Shown here: positions 51,955-60,598 of the stretch, piece after piece
Position numbering within the stretch: the first letter of the stretch is position 1
Layout: the number at the start of each line of letters is the position of its first letter
Source of the DNA: CAG-238 sp934277695
GTDB taxonomy: Bacteria > Bacillota > Clostridia > Peptostreptococcales > Anaerovoracaceae
Direction of reading: 5' to 3'
Assembly (NCBI GenBank): GCA_934277695.1
Contig: CAKQVG010000001.1
Location: 248,001 to 312,000, forward strand
Length of the DNA: 64,000 nt
Position numbers and translations under genes: made by a program
The notes under the pieces: generated by a model
The model's input: the letters and a program-made list of their open reading frames with translations, nothing else
The model's database searches: none
Told to the model about the DNA's origin: nothing

Positions 51955-54303
51955 TTACAGCAGCATGCCGCCGACAATATAGACCGCAAAAGCACACAGC
52001 CATGCAATCACGCACTGCAGAACGACAACAAGCGCCGCCCACTTACCGCCGAGTTCTCTCTTGATAGAGGTAATGGCCGCAACGCAAGGCGTGTAGAGCA
52101 GGCAGAACACGAGAAGTGCCGCTGCCGCAAGCGGGGTCAAAAGTGTCGTAATGCTGATTCCATCCGTCAGAACGGTCAGGGTTGCAACAACGCTTTCCTT
52201 TGCCATGAAGCCGGTAATGAGTGCCGTTGAAATTCTCCAGTCGCCGAAGCCAAGCGGCGCAAATACAGGCGCAATTACACCCGCAAGCATTGCAAGCAGA
52301 CTGTTTTGCGAGTCCGATACAACATTCAGTCTCGTATCAAATGTCTGCAGGCACCAAATCACAATCGTTGCAACAAATATAACCGTGAAGGCTCTCTCAA
52401 GAAAGTCCTTTGCCTTTTCCCAGAGCAGCTGGCCGACATTTTTGGCGCCCGGCAGTCTGTAGTTCGGAAGTTCCATAACAAACGGCACCGGTTCACCCCG
52501 GAATGCCACACCACGCGCAAGAAGTGCAAATAAAATACCTACAAGAATTCCTGTGAAGTAGAGAATAATCATTACAAGTGCTCCGTGTTCCGGGAAGAAC
52601 GCAGCACTGAAAAATCCGTAAATCGGCAGCTTTGCCGAACAGCTCATAAACGGAGTCAGAAGGATTGTCATCTTACGGTCGCGTTCCGACGGCAGCGTAC
52701 GGCTTGCCATAACCCCCGGCACGGTGCATCCGAAGCCAATCAGCATCGGTACAATGCTTCTCCCCGAAAGACCGATTTTACGGAGAAGCTTGTCCATGAC
52801 AAACGCAACTCTTGCCATGTATCCGCTGTCTTCGAGAATCGACAGGAAGAAAAACAGAGTTACGATTATAGGAAGAAACGCAAGCACGCTTCCCACACCC
52901 TTGAAAATGCCGTCAATGACCAGCGAGTGCACAACCGGATTGATTCCGTACGCGGTAAGCCCTGCGTCCGTTAAATCCGTCAATGCACCGATGCCCAAAT
53001 CCAACATGTCGGAAAGCCATGAACCGATTACTCCGAACGTCAGCCAGAATACAAGTGCCATAATTCCGATAAATGCCGGGATTGCGGTGTATTTGCCGGT
53101 AAGAATTTTATCTATTTTGACGCTGCGTGCGTGTTCTTTGCTTTCCTTAGGTTTTACAACGGTTTTGCCGCAGACCTGCTGAATAAAGGAGAACCGCATA
53201 TCGGCGATTGCCGCTGCTCTGTCCATGCCTCTTTCTTCCTCCATCTGACAGATGATGTGCTCCAGCGTTTCTTTTTCGTTCTGATCGAGCTTAAGATGCG
53301 AAAGCATCACTTCGTCGCCCTCCGCAAGTTTGCTGGCCGCAAAGCGAACGGGAATTCCCGCATTCGCTGCATGGTCTTCAATCAAATGCATAATTGCGTG
53401 CAGGCATCTATGTACGGCTCCGTCGTGATCCTGCGGATCACAAAAATCGCTGCGGCCCGGTTTTTCCTGATACTGCGCCACATGAACGGCGTGGCTGATC
53501 AGCTCGCTGATGCCCTCGTTCTTTGCTGCCGAAATCGGTATTACCGGAATTCCGAGCGCTTCCTCCATCTCGTTCACGCGGACAGTTCCTCCGTTTTCGC
53601 GGACCTCATCCATCATATTTAATGCCAAAACCATTGGAATATCAAGTTCCATGAGCTGCATCGTAAGATAAAGGTTTCTCTCTATATTCGTTGCATCCAC
53701 AATGTTTATGATTCCCTTCGGCTTGTCATCAAGAAGAAACTGTCTGGTTACGATTTCCTCACTCGTGTACGGCGACATGGAGTAAATTCCCGGAAGATCC
53801 GTAACCAGTGTTTTGGGATAACCTTTGATTACACCGTCTTTTCGATCAACCGTAACTCCGGGGAAATTCCCCACATGCTGGTTCGAACCGGTAAGCTGAT
53901 TAAACAAGGTTGTCTTGCCGCAGTTTTGATTTCCGGCAAGTGCAAATGTAATCGTTGTGCCGTCGGGCAAAGGATTCCCGTCCGTTTTCACATGGTAGAT
54001 TCCGCCCTCACCGAGCCCGGGGTGTTTCGCCTTCGGTTTTTCCGGAGACTTTCCCTCTGCGGTATTTTCCTCCGGAATGTTTATCGGTTCGATTTCTATT
54101 TTTTCTGCATCTGCGAGCCTGAGCGTCAGTTCGTATCCGTGGATTCGGAATTCCATCGGATCCCCCATCGGAGCAAGCTTCATAAGCTTGATTTCGGCTC
54201 CGGGCACCACTCCCATATCAAGGAAATGCTGCCGCAGCGCACCTTGGCCTCCGACAACGGTAATTCTGCCGCTTTCTCCTGTCTTTAAATCTCTTAATCT
54301 CAT
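51955..54303 (-). CDS. feoB: Ferrous iron transporter, FeoA-FeoB fusion
   Basis: A 782-residue fusion. Residues 1-75 are an SH3-like FeoA domain (LKTGESGRITVVGGQGALRQHFLDMG). The FeoB G domain follows with G1 GNQNCGKTTLF near 125, G3 DLPGIYSM and G4 NMMDE. Gate and core membrane segments follow, with the Cys-containing GFGCTVPGVMASR and MSCSAKLPIYG. It imports Fe2+ across the membrane. It lies 11 bp after rluB. G1 has Cys where most FeoBs have Ser. No Fur box was identified. Confidence 0.95.
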   Translation of the reverse strand: MRLRDLKTGESGRITVVGGQGALRQHFLDMGVVPGAEIKLMKLAPMGDPMEFRIHGYELTLRLADAEKIEIEPINIPEENTAEGKSPEKPKAKHPGLGEGGIYHVKTDGNPLPDGTTITFALAGNQNCGKTTLFNQLTGSNQHVGNFPGVTVDRKDGVIKGYPKTLVTDLPGIYSMSPYTSEEIVTRQFLLDDKPKGIINIVDATNIERNLYLTMQLMELDIPMVLALNMMDEVRENGGTVRVNEMEEALGIPVIPISAAKNEGISELISHAVHVAQYQEKPGRSDFCDPQDHDGAVHRCLHAIMHLIEDHAANAGIPVRFAASKLAEGDEVMLSHLKLDQNEKETLEHIICQMEEERGMDRAAAIADMRFSFIQQVCGKTVVKPKESKEHARSVKIDKILTGKYTAIPAFIGIMALVFWLTFGVIGSWLSDMLDLGIGALTDLTDAGLTAYGINPVVHSLVIDGIFKGVGSVLAFLPIIVTLFFFLSILEDSGYMARVAFVMDKLLRKIGLSGRSIVPMLIGFGCTVPGVMASRTLPSERDRKMTILLTPFMSCSAKLPIYGFFSAAFFPEHGALVMIILYFTGILVGILFALLARGVAFRGEPVPFVMELPNYRLPGAKNVGQLLWEKAKDFLERAFTVIFVATIVIWCLQTFDTRLNVVSDSQNSLLAMLAGVIAPVFAPLGFGDWRISTALITGFMAKESVVATLTVLTDGISITTLLTPLAAAALLVFCLLYTPCVAAITSIKRELGGKWAALVVVLQCVIAWLCAFAVYIVGGMLL

Positions 54304-54314
54304 TCTTTTCTCCG

Positions 54315-55019
54315 TTAACAGTTTTTTAAATATTCAATTTCATCTCTTGTAAGCTTTCGATAGTGTCCGGGTTTCAAATGGCCGAGTTTAATTTCGCCGA
54401 TTGCCACCCTTTCAAGTTCCTGAACGGGATTTCCCACGGCGGAAAACATCTTTCTGACCTGCCTGTTTTTGCCCTCATGGATTGCAATCTCAACGATTGT
54501 TGAATGCTGAGTTCCTTTGATTATGTTTACTTTCGCACGAGATGTGACAAAGCCTCCGATATCCACGCCTTTTCTGAGGCGGGCGGCTTTTTCGTTTGAC
54601 AAAATCCCCGCAACCCGTGCACGGTAAGTCTTATACACTTCATGTTTCGGATGAGTCAGTCTGTAGGCCAGCTCACCGTCGTTTGTCATAATAAGTGCTC
54701 CGCTTGTGTTGTAGTCAAGACGCCCTACCGGAAACAGACGTGCATCGATATCCGCAACGACATCCATAACCGTAAGGCGTTCTTTATCATCCGAAACCGT
54801 TGTCACCATGCCAAGCGGCTTATTGATGAGCACATATTCGAGTTTCTGCTTTGCACTTATCAGCTTTCCGTTTACTTCGACACGGTCTTCATCCGCAACT
54901 TCGTATCCCGGTTCCCTCAGGGCTGCCCCATTTATTTTCACATTTCCGTTGGCAATCAGTTCGTCAGCCTTTCTGCGGCTGCAAATGCCTGCCTGTGCAA
55001 TATATTTGTTGATTCTCAT
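54315..55019 (-). CDS. rluB: Pseudouridine synthase, RluB/RsuA family
   Basis: A 234-residue enzyme that makes pseudouridine in ribosomal RNA. It has an N-terminal S4 RNA-binding domain (RINKYIAQAGICSRRKADELI), then the catalytic motif GRLDYNTSGALIMTNDG with the active Asp, and NRQVRKMFSAVGNPV. The short length fits the RluB/YpuL group. It has its own promoter and forms an operon with feoB, an unusual pairing that may be incidental. Confidence 0.9.
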   Translation of the reverse strand: MRINKYIAQAGICSRRKADELIANGNVKINGAALREPGYEVADEDRVEVNGKLISAKQKLEYVLINKPLGMVTTVSDDKERLTVMDVVADIDARLFPVGRLDYNTSGALIMTNDGELAYRLTHPKHEVYKTYRARVAGILSNEKAARLRKGVDIGGFVTSRAKVNIIKGTQHSTIVEIAIHEGKNRQVRKMFSAVGNPVQELERVAIGEIKLGHLKPGHYRKLTRDEIEYLKNC

Positions 55020-55053
55020 GTTTTTTCCTTTTCTTTCGTTATGTCTTCTTTAT

Positions 55054-55082
55054 ATTTTAACAAATATTCGCACGGTTGTAAA
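55054..55082 (-). promoter_or_regulatory. Promoter of rluB-feoB
   Basis: TTTACA (55077-55082), 17 bp and TAAAAT (55054-55059), overlapping the 3' end of the upstream flavoprotein gene. Confidence 0.65.
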
Positions 55083-56379
55083 TATCCGTGAGGCCTTGAG
55101 CCTCAACGCGTTTTCGAATAATTTTTACATCGGTTGTGTAAAGCTGCCTGTCTTTCATTCTCTGAAAATATGTACCGCCCGCGAAGGTGAGACGTTTCTT
55201 GTAACCTTCTTCACTTGCCAGCATCTCGTTTGCAAATTCGATGATATCGCCTGTCGCAAGCTCTGTCGGAAGCTCAAGCAGCGGTTTTCCGGCAGCGAGC
55301 ATCGCTGCGTTGTAGCCCGCCAAAGAGCCTGTCGTTATCGCCTCGGTATGCCCCACGAAAAATCCGGATTTTTCTCCGCCCAAAAATAGATTCTCGATTC
55401 CGTCCGCACGCAGATGTTCGTCCCGAAGTCCCACGGACATGTATCGGATGGAGTTTCCCTTTCCACCGGCATATGGGTCGACAAAGCGCGCATTTTCAAA
55501 GCCTTCGACCTTTCTCAAATCCGCAAGGTTGAAATAGGAGGTCATCAGCTTGGCATGCCCGGTGTCGATCAAAATGATGTTTTCGGCAAATGGGTCAAGG
55601 GCATACTGCTGGCATACCTTTTGGCTCAGTTTATCCTTGTTTATCATTTCCGGCGGAAGCGGAACGACGACAAAGCCTTCTTTGTCAAGCTTCTTTTGGA
55701 GCTTCGTGCTGAGCGTTCTTTTTTCGAGTTTGCACGATCCGCTGAAAGCTCCCGGCCTTCCGTTAGGCCGTTCCCCGTGTACATCATAACTGCCGGCTCT
55801 TTCCGTTATGCTCACCCGAGGTCCGAACGCCGGGCACCTGAGCACGCACATCGAGCAGCCGTTGCCGTACTTGGCGCAGTTTCCCATCGGCCCGGTGGAG
55901 CCGGTCGTCTCCACAAACACATCTCCATCAATCTCAATGGTTTCATAGTCCCCGTCGTGGTTTGTGATTACCGCGAGAATCGATTTCAGGCGTTTGCCAC
56001 CGTCCTTCGTCTCTTCGATTTCCACATCGACGGCACGGCACATCAGCCGGATATCAACCCCGAGCTTTTCAAGAAGCCTGCGTACAGCAGGCTCAACCAT
56101 TGCCACATCATAAAAGCTCGCATGATCATGTCCCGGAAAGTCAATATTCTTGTGGGTGCTGAGCTTATCGGTAATCTCAAAAAGTTCCGATGCACCGAGC
56201 GCTATATTTTCTTCGGCGGCCGTAAATCTGCCGTTGTTTCGCATGATTCCACCGACATTGCCAAGTCCCAGAAGGAGATCCGTTTTTTCGAGAAGCGTAA
56301 CCTCATGCCCCTGTTTCACTGCGCGTACCGCCGCTGCACATCCCGACCAGCCGGCACCTATCACCACTATTTTGCTCAT
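55057..56379 (-). CDS. FAD-dependent oxidoreductase of unknown substrate
   Basis: A 440-residue flavoprotein. The FAD site is VVIG-AGWSG at the start (GxGxxG form), with a GidA-like fold further on (FVETTGSTG, LFLGGEKSGFFVGHTEA). A Cys cluster GNGCSMCVLRCPAFG near 200 could hold an Fe-S cluster. The start overlaps the previous gene by 4 bp (ATGA), which suggests translational coupling and a complex with the electron-transfer subunit. The ATG follows GGAGGGAGG. The reaction is unknown. Confidence 0.75.
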   Translation of the reverse strand: MSKIVVIGAGWSGCAAAVRAVKQGHEVTLLEKTDLLLGLGNVGGIMRNNGRFTAAEENIALGASELFEITDKLSTHKNIDFPGHDHASFYDVAMVEPAVRRLLEKLGVDIRLMCRAVDVEIEETKDGGKRLKSILAVITNHDGDYETIEIDGDVFVETTGSTGPMGNCAKYGNGCSMCVLRCPAFGPRVSITERAGSYDVHGERPNGRPGAFSGSCKLEKRTLSTKLQKKLDKEGFVVVPLPPEMINKDKLSQKVCQQYALDPFAENIILIDTGHAKLMTSYFNLADLRKVEGFENARFVDPYAGGKGNSIRYMSVGLRDEHLRADGIENLFLGGEKSGFFVGHTEAITTGSLAGYNAAMLAAGKPLLELPTELATGDIIEFANEMLASEEGYKKRLTFAGGTYFQRMKDRQLYTTDVKIIRKRVEAQGLTDIYNRANIC

Positions 56380-57359
56380 TGAAAAATTCCTCCCTCCATA
56401 CATTTGCACTCCTTCACGGTTGTTCCGTCTTTGTCCGTATGGCTGCATGAGCCGCATATCCCGAGGCCGCAGCACATGTTTGCGTGATTTGCCACAACCA
56501 GGCATTTTCCGATTGCCTGCACAGCCTCTACCCTGCTTCTGACCAGCTTGCCGCTTCCTCTGAGCTTTCGTATGACTTGGTTCGTGTAATACGGCGATGC
56601 CAGAAACATAATCTGATCATACATATCAAGCATCGCAAGTGCCGTTTCCATATCCTCGGAAAGATTGATATAGTTAAACCTTGTGCCGATCTTTGATACA
56701 TAATCGGATATAAACTCGCTCGTTATTTTGTCATCATCGATAAAAAGATTAATCTTTGCCGGGTTTTCTCCGGCGAGCACGCGTGCCACATTAAGAAAAG
56801 GTGCAAGTGCCGTTCCTTTTGCGATTACCAGCATGGGCTTGCTTGTATCTATTCTGCCGGCAGTCTGAAGGCCGCTGTAAAACGGCCCTTGGATGTTCCA
56901 AAATTTACTGAGTGGGTTTGCAAGCTGCATGGTCTTAAGACCGATTGGCTGAACCGCAACTTCGATATACGGCCTCGGTCCGATGATAAAGCGCCTTTTT
57001 TCAACCGCGTAGGATGAGTGCAGCACCGAAAGCGGCACCATGTAACCCATGACCTGCGCCATAATGTAGCTGCCCAGCCTGTGGCACTGCTGCGCGAATC
57101 CCGCCGGAACCTCCAGGCGCACCACCGTAAGTTTGCTCGAATAATTTTTCTGATATACCACTTCTGCGGGCATCAGCATCGGCATCGGCTGGGGTCTTCC
57201 CGCATTCATCGAAAATTCGCTGTACGGGCAGCTTCCCGTCCACTGCGTGCTGCAGCCGCATTCCCCTGTGCGCAGCATACTGCAAGTATAGCATTGTCCC
57301 GATGTTGTCATATGGCAGGGGCATTTTTTTGAACCCCGGTCCACACATCTATAATCCAT
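56376..57359 (-). CDS. PyrK-like iron-sulfur flavoprotein with extra N-terminal Cys region
   Basis: A 327-residue protein. The central part is a ferredoxin-reductase fold as in PyrK and sulfide dehydrogenase subunit B (RLEVPAGFAQ, VIAKGTALAPFLNVARVL). The C terminus has [2Fe-2S] ligands in CCGLGICGSCSH and CKC. Before them, an N-terminal stretch near 4-50 holds nine Cys (CPCHMTTSGQCYTCSM, GECGCSTQWTGSCPY), unlike standard PyrK. It probably passes electrons to the flavoprotein next to it. The start at 57359 lies 4 bp after dacF. Confidence 0.78.
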   Translation of the reverse strand: MDYRCVDRGSKKCPCHMTTSGQCYTCSMLRTGECGCSTQWTGSCPYSEFSMNAGRPQPMPMLMPAEVVYQKNYSSKLTVVRLEVPAGFAQQCHRLGSYIMAQVMGYMVPLSVLHSSYAVEKRRFIIGPRPYIEVAVQPIGLKTMQLANPLSKFWNIQGPFYSGLQTAGRIDTSKPMLVIAKGTALAPFLNVARVLAGENPAKINLFIDDDKITSEFISDYVSKIGTRFNYINLSEDMETALAMLDMYDQIMFLASPYYTNQVIRKLRGSGKLVRSRVEAVQAIGKCLVVANHANMCCGLGICGSCSHTDKDGTTVKECKCMEGGIFQ

Positions 57360-57363
57360 AATC

Positions 57364-58263
57364 TCATTTTCCTCCCTGTTCAAATCCGTAATCCATAAGG
57401 GCATAAGCATCGTTAAACCAGTTCCCGTCTCTGAGAACCACGGCAATCATCTGCCTGCCGTCCCGCTCAGCGGACGCCACGAGAGTTCTTCCCGAAGCCT
57501 TGGTAAATCCGATTTTTATGCCGGTTGCTCCCTCATACTGAAAAACCGTCTTGTTTTTGTTATGAAAGCTGCGGCTCCCGTCTGTATTCTGCCAATCTTT
57601 CGCGCCGACGATTTCTCTGAAGTCCTGGCGCTTCATGGCCTCATGCGCAATTTTCGCAAGGTCCGATGCCGTAGTGTAATGATTCTCATCATATAGGCCG
57701 CTTGGGTTTGTAAAATGCGTGCCGCTGCATCCGAGCGCCGCCGCTCTTTCGTTCATCATAGTTACAAAATCCCCGAGGCTTCCACCCATGCAGGCCGCAA
57801 GCGCCGCTGCACTGTCGTTCCCTGACCGGAGCATAAGTCCGTAAAGCAATTCCTCAATCGTTAGTCTTTCCCCTTTTTTTAAATATATTGAAGAACCTTC
57901 GATGCCGACGGCCTCTTCCGGCACAATAATTTCGCTCTTGCTGTCAAGACCGAGTTCGTCGAGTTTTTCAAGCGTCACAAGCGCCGTCATGATTTTCGTT
58001 GTGCTCGCGGGATAGCCCTTCGCATTCGCATTCTTTTCATATAGAATCTGCCCGCTTTCGTCAATCAGCACCGCGCTCTCTGCAGAGACGGACGGCGGGC
58101 TTATCTCTGGCTGTGAAACTGCCGTTGTTTTGGCTTGCGCCTCGGCCCCCTCCATCATGCGGTCAGCCTCCCGCGGGCCGATTCCCAGACCGCCGAGTGC
58201 ACCGATCAGGAATGCTCCGCATATGAGTGCAGCGCATATTTTATTTTTACTGTATCTGTCCAT
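57364..58263 (-). CDS. dacF: D-alanyl-D-alanine carboxypeptidase (DacF-type)
   Basis: A 299-residue penicillin-binding protein that trims the terminal D-Ala from peptidoglycan stems. It has a signal segment (ICAALICGAFLIGALGG), the active SxxK in PASTTKIM, SGNDSAAA (SxN) and, at the third motif, KIGFTKASG where KTG is usual. It ends before the C-terminal anchor domain of longer family members. It heads a three-gene operon with the redox pair, an odd partnership. Confidence 0.87.
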   Translation of the reverse strand: MDRYSKNKICAALICGAFLIGALGGLGIGPREADRMMEGAEAQAKTTAVSQPEISPPSVSAESAVLIDESGQILYEKNANAKGYPASTTKIMTALVTLEKLDELGLDSKSEIIVPEEAVGIEGSSIYLKKGERLTIEELLYGLMLRSGNDSAAALAACMGGSLGDFVTMMNERAAALGCSGTHFTNPSGLYDENHYTTASDLAKIAHEAMKRQDFREIVGAKDWQNTDGSRSFHNKNKTVFQYEGATGIKIGFTKASGRTLVASAERDGRQMIAVVLRDGNWFNDAYALMDYGFEQGGK

Positions 58264-58300
58264 AAAAAAACTCCCATCAACAGTTTACTTGCTGATGGGA
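58264..58300 (-). terminator. scpAB terminator
   Basis: CCCATCA and TGATGGG form a 7-bp stem followed by AGTTTTTTTATG. It ends at the dacF start codon. Confidence 0.75.
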
Positions 58301-58316
58301 AATTTTATGCGTGGAT

Positions 58317-58919
58317 TTAAAATTCAATTGTCATCTGGCCTGCGCTTACCGGATCCTGTTCCTCACCGGAAGTTTCCGCCTCGATGTCGTCGTTGATTAC
58401 GCTTCCGATGTCCTCAATGTCCGGAAGTTCCTTGAGGCTCGTGAAGCCGAAGTTTTTGAGAAAGGTGTCCGTTGTCCCGTAGAGAATCGGCCTTCCGATT
58501 GCGGAGGAACGCCCTACCTCTTCAATCAGATTCTTGTTCATCAAGCCTTCCACTACTCTGTCGCATTTGATTCCTCGGATTGCTTCCATTTCACCTTTGG
58601 TTACCGGCTGCTTGTAGGCGATAATGGCAAGCACCTCAAGCGCAGACTGGGAAAGCTTCTTTGCCTTCACCGGCGTGCAGAGTCTTCGCACATAATCGGC
58701 ATTTTCTTCGCGCGTCGCAAACTGAAATGCCTTATTCACCTCGCGAATCACGATTCCCCTGCCTTCCTGCTCGTACTCCGCCTGCAGTTCTTTGAAGCAC
58801 TCATAGGCTTCTTCCTTCGTTATATTAAAAACATCCGCGGCCATCTTCGCTTCAAGCGGCTCACCCCATGTGAACATCATGGACTCCATAGCGGATTTAA
58901 TTGCTTTGTTCCCTGTCAT
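58317..58919 (-). CDS. scpB: Segregation and condensation protein B
   Basis: A 200-residue protein with two winged-helix domains. It pairs with ScpA as the non-SMC part of the condensin complex. AKKLSQSALEVLAIIAYKQPVTKGEM and RGIKCDRVVEGL are conserved. The start at 58919 (MTGNKAIKSAM) follows a GGAGG 12 bases upstream, and it overlaps scpA by 23 bp. Confidence 0.95.
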   Translation of the reverse strand: MTGNKAIKSAMESMMFTWGEPLEAKMAADVFNITKEEAYECFKELQAEYEQEGRGIVIREVNKAFQFATREENADYVRRLCTPVKAKKLSQSALEVLAIIAYKQPVTKGEMEAIRGIKCDRVVEGLMNKNLIEEVGRSSAIGRPILYGTTDTFLKNFGFTSLKELPDIEDIGSVINDDIEAETSGEEQDPVSAGQMTIEF

Positions 58920-59673
58920 TTTCTTTCCATTCCTCCTGCACTCTTTCTCCCGCACTTACCTCTATATTGCCGTAAGTTGCATGCTGCTCAACCTTTACAG
59001 CCCTTGCCTTTGCCATCTCAAGCAGCGACATGAATGTAACCACGATATCATATCTGTCCTTCTTATCTTGAATAAAATCTTTAAAACTGAAAACTTGTCC
59101 GATTTTTGCGCGAACCGACCGCAAGATATACGAAATTCTCTTTTCCATGCTTGCACGTTCGCGTTCGATTCTCGTATAATGCTTTCTCACCGCTTCGACT
59201 CTCTGTTTTTTCTGTATGAAAAGACTAAATGCGGAAGCAAATTCCTTCAGGTCAAGACTCAGATATTCGTCCGGATTGTCAAGGTACTGAGAAATGTCTT
59301 CCTGCGGCTTTTCAAAAATGTTCATGCTGCGTTCTTCACGCTCTTCAAGCATCTGCGACAGTTCCTTGAACCGCTTATATTCCAGCAGTCTTGCGACCAG
59401 CTCGGTTCTGGGATCCTCACCGACGATTTCCTGTCCGTCCTCCGTCGCACGCGGCAGAATCATCTTGGACTTGATTTCAATCAAGGAAGAGGCCAGCACC
59501 ATAAACTCGGAAGCCAGCGCCACATCCCGTTCTTCCATTTCTTTCAGGTAAGCCAGATATTGATTTGTGATTTCGCTGATTTTGATATCATAAATGCTCA
59601 TTTCGGCATTTTCAATCAGATAAACCAGCAGGTCGAAAGGTCCTTCAAAGGACTTCAGTTTGACTTTGTACAT
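58897..59673 (-). CDS. scpA: Segregation and condensation protein A
   Basis: A 258-residue kleisin that links SMC heads. The start VKLKSFEGPFDLLVYLIE and the first helical block (MSIYDIKISEITNQYLAYLK) match the family, as does the C-terminal winged helix near 200-235 (VVTFMSLLEMAKARAVKVEQ). It is first in scpAB and lies just after the DMT transporter in the same direction, 3 bp apart. Confidence 0.95.
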   Translation of the reverse strand: MYKVKLKSFEGPFDLLVYLIENAEMSIYDIKISEITNQYLAYLKEMEERDVALASEFMVLASSLIEIKSKMILPRATEDGQEIVGEDPRTELVARLLEYKRFKELSQMLEEREERSMNIFEKPQEDISQYLDNPDEYLSLDLKEFASAFSLFIQKKQRVEAVRKHYTRIERERASMEKRISYILRSVRAKIGQVFSFKDFIQDKKDRYDIVVTFMSLLEMAKARAVKVEQHATYGNIEVSAGERVQEEWKENDREQSN

Positions 59674-59676
59674 GTT

Positions 59677-60594
59677 TTACTCTGACTCCTGTTCAAATTT
59701 GTTGTATACAAGCAATGCAGCGACTACGATAACGCATCCGATAACTTCTGCTCCTGACGGTACCTGACGCAGCATGAGAAATGCAAGAAGCGTTGAAAAT
59801 ACCGGGTCTCCCGTCTCCCAAGCGGACACATACAGAGAACTTACATGACCCATGCAGAGGTTGAAAACGGCATGCGATCCAAGCTGGCAGAGGAAAGCCA
59901 GGCAAAGTATGTAAACATAGTCCATCGTCGGATAGCCTGTGATCGGAGTTCCCGAAAAAACATTCGAAAGCGCAAAGCAGATCCAGCACGATGCGAATAC
60001 CAGCATAACATAAATGCTTCCTTCCACCGACTGTCTGACCTTTCCGCCGATTGCAAAGTACACGCCCATGCAGATTCCGGCCGCAAGCGCCAAGAGGTTA
60101 CCTGACAGCTTTCCGCCCGAAAGCGTCGAAAGGTCGGAACATATAATCAAAACGCCTCCGCCGAGTGCCACAAGAATCGCCAGGACAGACTTCCATGAAA
60201 TTCTTTTTCTGTAAATAAAAACAGTGATAAAAATTACAACCAGCGGATGAAAGGATGCCAGCACCGCTGCACTGGCAACATTGGTAAGCTTCACCGAAGA
60301 ATACCATGTAAAGTAGTGCAGGAAGAGAAATGCTCCCGAAATAAAGCTGAGAAGCAGATCTTTCTTGGATACCTGTAGAAGCTGCTTTCTTTTGTCCGCA
60401 TTCGCGAATATCGGAATAGCAAAGAACGGCAGTGCTATGGTCAGTCTCCAGAATCCGATGACCGTCGGGGATGCTGAAATAAGTACGCCGAAGTTGCCCG
60501 ATGTCGCTCCGCAGAGCACCGCAACAATGACCAGTATTTTTGCATATTTGTCGATAAAACTCTTCTTTTCGCCTATTTGATTTCCTTCGCCCAT
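59677..60594 (-). CDS. EamA/DMT-family transporter
   Basis: A 305-residue integral membrane protein with ten predicted hydrophobic segments in two EamA halves. It is a drug/metabolite exporter or permease of unknown substrate. GVLISASPTVIGFWRL, LHYFTWYSSVKLTNVASA and LAFLMLRQVPSGAEVIGC are typical. The ATG at 60594 is chosen over one 5 codons upstream because the latter overlaps mtnA's stop. Its place between mtnA and scpAB hints at a methylthio-compound link, but this is weak. Confidence 0.82.
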   Translation of the reverse strand: MGEGNQIGEKKSFIDKYAKILVIVAVLCGATSGNFGVLISASPTVIGFWRLTIALPFFAIPIFANADKRKQLLQVSKKDLLLSFISGAFLFLHYFTWYSSVKLTNVASAAVLASFHPLVVIFITVFIYRKRISWKSVLAILVALGGGVLIICSDLSTLSGGKLSGNLLALAAGICMGVYFAIGGKVRQSVEGSIYVMLVFASCWICFALSNVFSGTPITGYPTMDYVYILCLAFLCQLGSHAVFNLCMGHVSSLYVSAWETGDPVFSTLLAFLMLRQVPSGAEVIGCVIVVAALLVYNKFEQESE

Positions 60595-60598
60595 TTTC

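Noticed and set aside
55414..56382. 322-codon open frame on the plus strand opposite the flavoprotein
   Set aside because: Antisense shadow of a gene with a clear FAD motif; no start signal or recognisable domain.
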